Assembly (NCBI GenBank): GCA_027036095.1
Contig: JALVTA010000149.1
Span: 1-6,344, forward strand
DNA from: Thiotrichales bacterium
GTDB lineage: Bacteria; Pseudomonadota; Gammaproteobacteria; Thiomicrospirales; Thiomicrospiraceae
DNA length: 6,344 nt
Direction: 5' to 3'
Numbering within the stretch: position 1 is the stretch's first letter; the number at the start of each line of letters is the position of its first letter. The position numbers and the translations under genes were made by a program. The notes under the pieces are model-generated. The model saw only the letters and a program-made list of their open reading frames with translations, searched no databases and was not told where the DNA came from. Below are positions 1-4,356 of this stretch, piece after piece.

Positions 1-81
1 AAGGATCTTTTTCCCTTGTTGATCAATCTCTTACGGGAAGCGCCAGCAGATGAAGTCAGGCAAATTTTAGTCCGGTTTTAG
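1..81 (+). CDS. C-terminal end of an unidentified protein (partial, begins before the window)
   Basis: Frame 1 is open from the first base to a TAG stop at 79-81, giving 26 residues that end in EVRQILVRF. The segment is leucine-rich with alternating charged residues (PLLINLLREA), as in an amphipathic C-terminal helix, and this is why I favour real coding over chance. It is too short to assign to a family. Its codons (CTT, TTT, TTG, TTA) are more A+T-rich than those of the genes downstream, so the gene could come from a different compositional background. An open frame this short can arise by chance, so confidence is modest. Confidence 0.4.
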   Translation, partial: KDLFPLLINLLREAPADEVRQILVRF

Positions 82-243
82 CAGGAATTACCTTCTGTTT
101 TTTGCCCGCGGGGTTTTCTGTTTTTTGAATGTTGTCGCCATAAGTTTTGCTTCTGAGTGAATAATAATATCTGAATATGTTGATGAAATAGTTCGATACA
201 ATCCTTTTCGGGTTGTGTTCAACGTGATCAGATCAGAGGAGAA
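82..243 (+). other. A+T-rich intergenic leader upstream of the SCP2-domain gene
   Basis: This 162-bp stretch has no credible gene. It contains T-runs at 98-103 and 121-126 that are part of an exact 12-bp direct repeat (93-104 and 116-127) around the GC palindrome CCCGCGGG. The T-runs could help end transcription of the upstream gene, but no good stem-loop precedes them. The second half is AT-rich, with a possible -10 hexamer TACAAT at 197-202 and no good -35 partner. An 11-bp inverted repeat, TGATC-A-GATCA, lies at 225-235 directly before the ribosome binding site. Confidence 0.5.
93..127 (+). repeat. 12-bp direct repeat flanking a GC palindrome
   Basis: TTCTGTTTTTTG occurs exactly at 93-104 and again at 116-127, a period of 23 bp, with the palindrome CCCGCGGG in the spacer. 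It lies 12 bp after the stop of the upstream partial frame. It may be a terminator relic, a protein-binding site pair, or simple-sequence coincidence. The T-richness lowers its significance. Confidence 0.5.
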
Positions 244-252
244 ATGATGATG
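237..252 (+). promoter_or_regulatory. Shine-Dalgarno and triple ATG start of the SCP2-domain gene
   Basis: AGGAG at 237-241 is followed by three in-frame ATGs at 244, 247 and 250. Spacing from the AGGAG is 2, 5 and 8 bases. The third ATG (250, beginning MALFDEN) or the second has the better spacing; the first is probably too close. The protein would then be 130 or 131 rather than 132 residues. Confidence 0.6.
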
Positions 253-642
253 GCCCTGTTTGACGAAAACTGGATGAAGCGATTTGCCGAAGTCTGGAAC
301 GGTGATGATGAGCTGACCGGTGCGCTGGGTGCGATCGGCTTCAATTCCACCATCGGCTATGGGGTGCCGGATGAGGACAGCCCCCGTGGTGTGCTGGTGG
401 TGGAAAACGGCAAGGTTGCTCATGCGGGCGCCTGGAATGGCGAGGCGCTGAACTGGGATATCCGCGCCAGCGAGGAGCAGTGGCAGAAGTGGATGGCCAA
501 GCCGCCGGGCATGATGGGGCTGGGCACGGCCTTTACGACGGGCAAGCTCAAATTCGTGGTGGGGAATTATGGCGCCATGCTCAAGGACCCCGGCATGGCC
601 AAGCCCTTCATCCGCACCTTCCACCTGATGGGGCAGGTGTAG
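244..642 (+). CDS. Small SCP2-domain (sterol carrier protein 2-like) lipid-binding protein
   Basis: A cytosolic protein of 132 residues (130 if the third ATG is used) with no signal peptide or membrane segment. It reads as one SCP2-like fold: an N-terminal helix (about 5-20), strands including GVLVVENGKVAHAGAW (49-64), a conserved-style LNWDIRASEEQWQKWM patch (69-84), then GKLKFVVGNYGAMLK (100-114) and a C-terminal helix ending in FIRTFHLMGQV. SCP2 domains hold acyl chains, sterols or other hydrophobic ligands in an internal tunnel; in bacteria, one-domain versions are common and mostly uncharacterised, so the ligand here is unknown. The gene stands alone, with an AT-rich leader before it and a strong terminator after it. 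The family call is by pattern recognition and fairly secure; the biological role is not. Confidence 0.8.
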   Translation: MMMALFDENWMKRFAEVWNGDDELTGALGAIGFNSTIGYGVPDEDSPRGVLVVENGKVAHAGAWNGEALNWDIRASEEQWQKWMAKPPGMMGLGTAFTTGKLKFVVGNYGAMLKDPGMAKPFIRTFHLMGQV

Positions 643-665
643 GTCGAATCCCATCCTGTGGCTGC

Positions 666-699
666 AAAAAACCCCGCCGGTATGGCGGGGTTTTCTTTT
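666..699. terminator. Bidirectional intrinsic terminator between convergent genes
   Basis: The stem CCCCGCC (672-678) pairs with GGCGGGG (684-690) around a 5-base loop, and four flanking A-T pairs (668-671 with 691-694) extend it. On the plus strand TTTTCTTTT follows; on the minus strand the A-run at 666-671 reads as six T. It can therefore stop both the SCP2-domain gene (ends 642) and the converging DUF2892 gene (ends 724). Confidence 0.9.
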
Positions 700-723
700 G
701 CACGATCAGATGGGCGTGTCAGG

Positions 724-927
724 TCAGTCGCCGTATTTCTGCTCCGCCAGACCGCAGGTCTGAAAGCCGATGAGGCTGTAGAGCGGGCACCACTTGATCA
801 GCCCTGTAACCAGCAGAATCAGACCGACAATCCAGCCCCACAGGCCGATGGCTCCACCGGCGGCAAAGCCCACCAGAATGATGCCGACGATAATGCGGAA
901 CCAGCGATCCAGACCACAAACGTTCAT
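724..927 (-). CDS. DUF2892 / YgaP-type small membrane protein
   Basis: A 67-residue inner-membrane protein. After a short N-terminus (MNVCGLDRWFR) come two hydrophobic segments at about 11-25 and 29-45, then a cysteine-bearing tail WCPLYSLIGFQTC (46-58). The CPLY-x4-GxxTC pattern after a hydrophobic hairpin is typical of DUF2892, the family of the membrane part of E. coli YgaP, where it is often fused to a rhodanese domain. No rhodanese is present here, so this is the stand-alone form. Its function is unknown; conserved cysteines and links to rhodanese have suggested sulfur chemistry, but nothing here tests that. A perfect AGGAGG (complement of 934-939) sits 6 bases before the ATG, supporting the start. 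Transcription runs away from the ModE-like gene and ends at the shared terminator. Confidence 0.85.
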   Translation of the reverse strand: MNVCGLDRWFRIIVGIILVGFAAGGAIGLWGWIVGLILLVTGLIKWCPLYSLIGFQTCGLAEQKYGD

Positions 928-971
928 AGCGTACCTCCTCTTTCTGTTTTCGAGTGTCGGACCTCACCTAA

Positions 972-1001
972 ATCTTAGTCAAAATCTTCATGACGGGTCA
1001 A
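972..1001 (-). promoter_or_regulatory. Candidate sigma-70 promoter of the DUF2892 gene
   Basis: Reading the minus strand, TTGACC (complement of 996-1001) matches five of six -35 bases. After an 18-base spacer, TAAGAT (complement of 972-977) matches four of six -10 bases. The predicted start of transcription would be roughly 40 bases upstream of the ATG at 927. Prediction by eye only. Confidence 0.4.
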
Positions 1002-1042
1002 AGAAATCAGCATGGACTGAAATGATCAGAGCGCTGCCTTCC

Positions 1043-1062
1043 CATGCATAATATGAGCCATG
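1043..1062 (+). promoter_or_regulatory. Possible -10 element and imperfect palindrome over the regulator start
   Basis: CATAAT at 1047-1052 matches five of six -10 bases and lies 7 bases before the ATG at 1060. The 20-bp stretch 1043-1062 is palindromic at 14 of 20 positions with CATG at both ends, so it could be an operator for the encoded HTH protein itself. No -35 hexamer at the usual distance and no Shine-Dalgarno are visible, which would fit a leaderless message. Speculative. Confidence 0.25.
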
Positions 1063-1470
1063 ATGAGGGACAACACACCTCGCGCGCCGGGCGATGTGCT
1101 GGTGCCCGGGCTGCATGCGCGCCTGTGGCTGGTCAATGGCGAGGGCGACAACTGGGTCGGCATCGGCCGCGTGCAGCTTCTGCGCGCCATTGAGCAGACC
1201 GGTTCCATCCGTCAGGCGGCCAGGCAACTTGGCATGTCCTACAAGCGTGCCTGGTCGCTGGTGGAGGCGCTCAATGCGCTGGGGCCGGAGCCGATGGTGG
1301 TCAAGGAGGCCGGCGGGCGTCACGGCGGTGGTACGGTGGTGACCGACTACGGTCGCGCCACGCTCGCACTGTATGCACGCATGGAGGTGCATCTGAGGCG
1401 GTGCGCCGAGGCCATTGAACGGGACATCGCCCGCTGGCAGCGGGGAGAGAAGGGAGAGCATCATGATTGA
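1060..1470 (+). CDS. One-domain ModE-like winged helix-turn-helix transcription regulator
   Basis: 136 residues, cytosolic, a DNA-binding protein. The region 38-72 reads as the ModE N-terminal winged HTH: VQLLRAIEQTGSIRQAA, then LGMSYKRAWSLVEALN, followed by a glycine-rich wing (EAGGRHGGGTVVTDYG, 83-98) and a helical tail. In E. coli ModE this domain binds DNA and is followed by molybdate-binding TOBE domains. Here the protein stops after the first domain, so molybdate sensing by itself is not expected. Two adjacent ATGs (1060, 1063) are possible starts and neither has a clear Shine-Dalgarno. The end overlaps argC by 8 bp, implying co-transcription and possible translational coupling. Targets are unknown; molybdate genes, arginine genes or its own promoter are all possible. 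The family call is strong, the role is not established. Confidence 0.85.
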   Translation: MMRDNTPRAPGDVLVPGLHARLWLVNGEGDNWVGIGRVQLLRAIEQTGSIRQAARQLGMSYKRAWSLVEALNALGPEPMVVKEAGGRHGGGTVVTDYGRATLALYARMEVHLRRCAEAIERDIARWQRGEKGEHHD

Positions 1471-2503
1471 GATCGGCATTGTTGGGGGAACCGGATACAC
1501 CGGTGTGGAGTTGCTGCGGCTGCTGGCGCAGCATCCCGAGGCGCGGGTGAAGGTGATCACCTCCCGCTCCGAGGCGGGGCTGCATGTGTGGGAGCTGTTC
1601 GCCAATCTGCGCGAGGCGTATCCGGATCTGCGCTACAGCGAGCCGGACGCGGAGGCGCTCAAGGCGTGCGATCTGGTTTTCTTCGCCACCCCCCACGGCG
1701 TGGCCATGAAGCTCACCCCCGAGCTGCTCGATGCCGGCGTGAAGGTGATCGATCTGGCGGCGGACTTCCGCATTACCGATCTGAGGGTATGGGAGAACTT
1801 CTACGGCATGCCCCATGCCTGTCCGGAACTGATGCGCGAGGTGGTCTACGGCCTGCCGGAGCTCAACCGCGAACGCATCCGCCATGCGCGGGTAGTTGCC
1901 AACCCCGGCTGCTACCCCACCGCCGTGCAGCTGGGCTTCTGGCCGCTTTTGAAGGAGAAACTGATCGACATTGATCATCTGGTGGCGGATGCCAAATCCG
2001 GCATCAGCGGCGCCGGACGGGGCGCCAAGGTGGGTTCGCTGGCGGCGGAAACGTCCGAAAGCTTCAAGGTCTATGGCATTGACGGTCACCGCCACCTGCC
2101 GGAGATCGAACAGCAGCTCAACCACATGGCCGAGGGCCATGTGAACCTGACCTTCGTGCCCCATCTGGTGCCCATGATTCGCGGGATCGAAGCCACTCTC
2201 TACGGCCGGCTGACCCGCAATGTCTCCATCGACGAACTGCAGGCGCTGTTCGAGCAGACCTATGCCGAAGAGCCCTTCGTGGACGTGATGCCCCGCGGCA
2301 GCCTGCCGGACACCCGCATGGTGAAGGGCTCCAACATGTGCCGCATGGCCGTCTACCGGCCGCAGGGGCGTGACATCGTGGTGGTCACCAGCGTCATCGA
2401 CAATCTGGTCAAGGGGGCTTCCGGCCAGGCGGTGCAGAACATGAACCTCATGTTCGGACTGGACGAAACCTGCGGGCTGAGCGCGCCGGCACTGCTGCCC
2501 TGA
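1463..2503 (+). CDS. argC: N-acetyl-gamma-glutamyl-phosphate reductase
   Basis: This cytosolic enzyme reduces N-acetylglutamyl phosphate to the semialdehyde with NADPH, the third step of arginine synthesis. It has 346 residues, a normal length for the family. The N-terminus carries the nucleotide-binding glycine motif GIVGGTGYTG (5-14); FFATPHGVA (73-81) and VIDLAADFR (95-103) belong to the Rossmann part. The catalytic cysteine is Cys150 in VVANPGCYPTA (144-154). GHRHLPEI (208-215) and FVPHLVPM (231-238) are the conserved motifs of the dimerisation/catalytic domain. I chose the ATG at 1463 because the protein then begins MIEIGIVGG directly at the first strand, and AGGGAG (1451-1456) lies 6 bases upstream; an in-frame upstream start at 1415 would add 16 residues lying inside the regulator gene. 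All key motifs are intact. Confidence 0.97.
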   Translation: MIEIGIVGGTGYTGVELLRLLAQHPEARVKVITSRSEAGLHVWELFANLREAYPDLRYSEPDAEALKACDLVFFATPHGVAMKLTPELLDAGVKVIDLAADFRITDLRVWENFYGMPHACPELMREVVYGLPELNRERIRHARVVANPGCYPTAVQLGFWPLLKEKLIDIDHLVADAKSGISGAGRGAKVGSLAAETSESFKVYGIDGHRHLPEIEQQLNHMAEGHVNLTFVPHLVPMIRGIEATLYGRLTRNVSIDELQALFEQTYAEEPFVDVMPRGSLPDTRMVKGSNMCRMAVYRPQGRDIVVVTSVIDNLVKGASGQAVQNMNLMFGLDETCGLSAPALLP

Positions 2504-2522
2504 GGGGCGGGACGGCGGCCTG

Positions 2523-2531
2523 TGGTAAAAT
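2523..2531 (+). promoter_or_regulatory. Candidate extended -10 promoter upstream of erpA
   Basis: TGG followed directly by TAAAAT (2526-2531) forms an extended -10 element in the 61-bp argC-erpA gap. No -35 match is visible, which an extended -10 can tolerate. Transcription would start near 2538, about 27 bases before the erpA ATG. This would let erpA and the citrate synthase gene be expressed separately from argC. The AT-rich motif stands out from GC-rich surroundings. Confidence 0.45.
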
Positions 2532-2564
2532 TGCCCCTTATCACCATTCGGGAGGGCGACAGCC

Positions 2565-2909
2565 ATGAGCGACATGCCGAAAGATCCGGTCATCTTCACC
2601 GAGGCGGCGGCTGACAAGGTGCGCAGCCTCATCGAGGAAGAGGGCAACCCCAACCTCAAGCTGCGCGTCTACATCACCGGTGGCGGCTGCTCCGGCTTCC
2701 AGTACGGCTTCACCTTCGACGAGAACCAGGCCGAAGACGACACCGTGGTGGAGAAGAACGGCGTCACTCTGCTGATCGATCCCATGAGCTTCCAGTATCT
2801 GGTGGGCGCCAAGATCGACTATCTGGAAGACCTGCAGGGCGCCCGCTTCGTCATCGAAAACCCCAACGCCACCACCACCTGCGGCTGCGGCAGCTCCTTC
2901 AGCGTCTGA
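2565..2909 (+). CDS. erpA: Iron-sulfur cluster insertion protein ErpA (A-type carrier)
   Basis: ErpA is an A-type carrier that receives Fe-S clusters from the ISC or SUF scaffold and passes them to client enzymes in the cytosol. It has 114 residues, matching the family. The three cluster-binding cysteines are present: Cys42 in TGGGCSGFQYG (38-48), and Cys106 and Cys108 in TTCGCGSSFSV at the C-terminus. These are the same positions as in E. coli ErpA, which favours ErpA over IscA or SufA. GGAGG at 2551-2555 lies 9 bases before the ATG. It follows argC, an arrangement known from Pseudomonas and related gammaproteobacteria, and precedes the citrate synthase gene by only 12 bp, so the last two are almost certainly co-transcribed. 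Confidence 0.95.
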   Translation: MSDMPKDPVIFTEAAADKVRSLIEEEGNPNLKLRVYITGGGCSGFQYGFTFDENQAEDDTVVEKNGVTLLIDPMSFQYLVGAKIDYLEDLQGARFVIENPNATTTCGCGSSFSV

Positions 2910-2921
2910 CAGGAGAGCACC

Positions 2922-4076
2922 ATGACCATGGAATACGTGCCAGGTCTGGCGGGCGTGCCCGCCACCAAATCCGCCATTTCCTGCATTGACGGCCAGAAAG
3001 GCATTCTTACCTACCGCGGCTATGACATCGCCGAGCTGGCGCAGCACTCCACTTTCGAGGAGACCACCCTGCTGCTGCTCTACGGCGAACTGCCCAACCG
3101 CGCGGAGCTGGAAGCCTTCGACGCCCAGATGCGCGCCAACCGCCGGGTCAAGTACAACCTGCGCGCGCTGATGAAGAACCTGCCGCACACCACCCACCCC
3201 ATGCACATGCTGCAGACGGCGGTGGCCTCCCTGGCCAGCTTCTACCCCAGCACCGAATACATGGAAGGCGGCGAGGAGAGCCGTGACTACATCAACGAGG
3301 TGACCATCAAGATCATCGCCCACATGGCCACGCTGGTGGCCATGTGGGAGCACCTGCGCAACGGCTACGACCCCATCGAGCCGCGCAAGGATCTCACCTA
3401 CGCTGAAAACTTCCTCTACATGCTCAACGGCGAGGAGCCGGATCCGGAATGGGCCCGTCTGCTGGACGCCTGTCTGGTGCTGCACGCCGAGCACACCATC
3501 AATGCCTCCACCTTCACCACGCTGGTGGTGGGCTCCACCCTGGCCAACCCCTGCTCGGTCATGTCCGCCGCCATCGGCGCCCTGTCCGGCCCGCTGCACG
3601 GCGGCGCCAACCAGAAGGTCATCGAAATGCTCGACGAGATCGGTGACGTGAAGAACGTGCGTCCCTACATCGAGAAGCGCCTGAAGAACAAGCAGGTCAT
3701 CTGGGGCATGGGCCACCGGGAATACAAGACCAAGGACCCGCGCGCGGTCATCCTGCAGCAGCTGGCCGAAGATGTGCTCAAGGACAAGGCCGGCCTGTCC
3801 AAGACCTTCGAAATCGCCCGTGAAGTGGAGCGGGTGTGCGAGGAGTATCTGGGGCCCAAGGGCGTCTATCCCAACGTGGACTTCTACTCCGGCATTCTCT
3901 ACCGGGAGATGGGCTTCGACCCGCTCATGTTCACCTCCATCTTCGCCGTGGCCCGTTCCGCCGGCTGGATGGCCCACTGGCGCGAACAGCTGCAGGGCAA
4001 CAAGATCTTCCGTCCCACCCAGATCTACACCGGCCCCGGCCCCCGCTGCTACGTGCCGCTGGAAAAGCGCGGCTGA
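2922..4076 (+). CDS. gltA: Citrate synthase, short form (2-methylcitrate synthase activity not excluded)
   Basis: Condenses acetyl-CoA with oxaloacetate to give citrate, the entry step of the TCA cycle. It has 384 residues, shorter than the roughly 427-residue hexameric, NADH-regulated E. coli GltA and close in size to PrpC and the short dimeric citrate synthases. Active-site motifs are complete: HAEHTINAS (188-196), the catalytic His226 in GPLHGGAN (223-230), His265 in GMGHREYKTKDPRA (262-275), Asp320 in GVYPNVDFYSG (314-324), and ARSAGWMAHWREQ (344-356) with the substrate-binding arginine. AGGAG at 2911-2915 supports the start; a second in-frame ATG two codons on is possible. The partner gene is erpA, 12 bp upstream. 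No other propionate (prp) genes are visible, so citrate synthase is the simpler reading, but sequence alone does not exclude methylcitrate synthase or dual activity. Confidence 0.9.
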   Translation: MTMEYVPGLAGVPATKSAISCIDGQKGILTYRGYDIAELAQHSTFEETTLLLLYGELPNRAELEAFDAQMRANRRVKYNLRALMKNLPHTTHPMHMLQTAVASLASFYPSTEYMEGGEESRDYINEVTIKIIAHMATLVAMWEHLRNGYDPIEPRKDLTYAENFLYMLNGEEPDPEWARLLDACLVLHAEHTINASTFTTLVVGSTLANPCSVMSAAIGALSGPLHGGANQKVIEMLDEIGDVKNVRPYIEKRLKNKQVIWGMGHREYKTKDPRAVILQQLAEDVLKDKAGLSKTFEIAREVERVCEEYLGPKGVYPNVDFYSGILYREMGFDPLMFTSIFAVARSAGWMAHWREQLQGNKIFRPTQIYTGPGPRCYVPLEKRG

Positions 4077-4102
4077 GGCGCTCGCCCGCACTGCCGATGG
4101 CC

Positions 4103-4137
4103 GCTGCGCCCCGCCTTCGAGCGGGGCGCGGTCGTTT
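4103..4137 (+). terminator. Probable terminator of the argC-erpA-citrate synthase run
   Basis: A perfect 9-bp GC stem, GCGCCCCGC (4106-4114) with GCGGGGCGC (4121-4129), closes a 6-base loop CTTCGA, 29 bp after the citrate synthase stop. The following T content is weak (GTCGTTT), so termination may be inefficient or need help from the further hairpins downstream. Confidence 0.55.
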
Positions 4138-4173
4138 CAGACTGCCGAAAAGGCTGTAAACCGCCCTGAAACG
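4133..4173. repeat. 8-bp perfect inverted repeat in the convergent intergenic region
   Basis: CGTTTCAG (4133-4140) and CTGAAACG (4166-4173) are exact reverse complements separated by 25 bases. The left arm starts only 3 bases after the preceding GC stem. It could be a structured RNA stem or a protein site. Confidence 0.5.
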
Positions 4174-4185
4174 AGCATTTCACCG

Positions 4186-4212
4186 CGCCGCCCGCCGGCG
4201 GTTTGGGCGGCG
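4186..4212. repeat. GC-rich hairpin-forming inverted repeat
   Basis: CGCCGCCC (4186-4193) and GGGCGGCG (4205-4212) are exact reverse complements around an 11-base spacer. The spacer itself contains part of a second short palindrome (CCGCCGGCGG, 4192-4201), so alternative foldings are possible. No T-run follows, so it is not an obvious terminator. Confidence 0.5.
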
Positions 4213-4239
4213 ACCCTGCAAAAATGGGGGAGACCCCGT
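4211..4239. repeat. 29-bp repeat unit, copy 1
   Basis: This unit is repeated at 4304-4332 with 26 of 29 identical bases, and all three differences are transitions (positions 4214, 4219, 4233). Its core AAAAATGGGGGAGACCCC contains a small hairpin, GGGG-AGA-CCCC. On the minus strand this reads GGGGTCTCCCC followed by CATTTTT, which resembles a compact intrinsic terminator pointing away from recD. Confidence 0.7.
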
Positions 4240-4303
4240 CCCACAAGGCGAAAAACGGCTCTGGAGTGGCTGTTTCCGAGGTCTGCGCCGTCGCGCCGGC
4301 AAC

Positions 4304-4332
4304 CGATCCTGTAAAAATGGGGGAGGCCCCGT
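4304..4332. repeat. 29-bp repeat unit, copy 2
   Basis: Second copy of the unit at 4211-4239, start to start 93 bp. Here the core hairpin has GGC in place of AGA-C but keeps a G-run/C-run pairing and the A-run. The 64 bp between the copies show no obvious repetition, so only this block is shared. It lies 25 bp beyond the recD stop. Confidence 0.7.
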
Positions 4333-4342
4333 TACGCGGGGC
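4313..4342 (-). terminator. Probable terminator of the recB-recD run
   Basis: Reading the minus strand after recD, GCCCCG (complement of 4337-4342) pairs with CGGGGC (complement of 4326-4331) around a 5-base loop. A T-run ATTTTT follows 7 bases later. A competing shorter hairpin, GGGG-CCT-CCCC, sits directly against the same T-run. Either could end recD transcription; the second repeat copy further on offers a backup. Confidence 0.55.
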
Positions 4343-4356
4343 GGTGGGTGTCCGGA

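Noticed and set aside
88..141. Lysine/arginine-rich tail (MATTFKKQKTPRAKNRR) on the minus strand
   Set aside because: It resembles a basic C-terminal tail, but the longer frame is antisense to the SCP2-domain gene, the 17-codon version has no good ribosome site, and the basic residues come from the A-runs of the direct repeat.
1415..1462. N-terminal extension of argC by 16 residues
   Set aside because: The extension lies within the regulator gene and adds a non-conserved stretch before the MIEIGIVGGTGYTG start; the ATG at 1463 has a suitable AGGGAG.
1301..2659. 452-codon minus-strand open frame opposite argC
   Set aside because: Antisense shadow of argC and its flanks with no domain and no ribosome site of note.
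2541..4091. 516-codon minus-strand open frame opposite erpA and citrate synthase
   Set aside because: Antisense to two clearly real genes; the V/G/H/Q-rich product is typical of codon-bias shadows and it crosses two gene boundaries.
4211..4332. CRISPR array
   Set aside because: There are only two imperfect copies with a 64-bp spacer, a strong internal G/C hairpin and no cas gene nearby.
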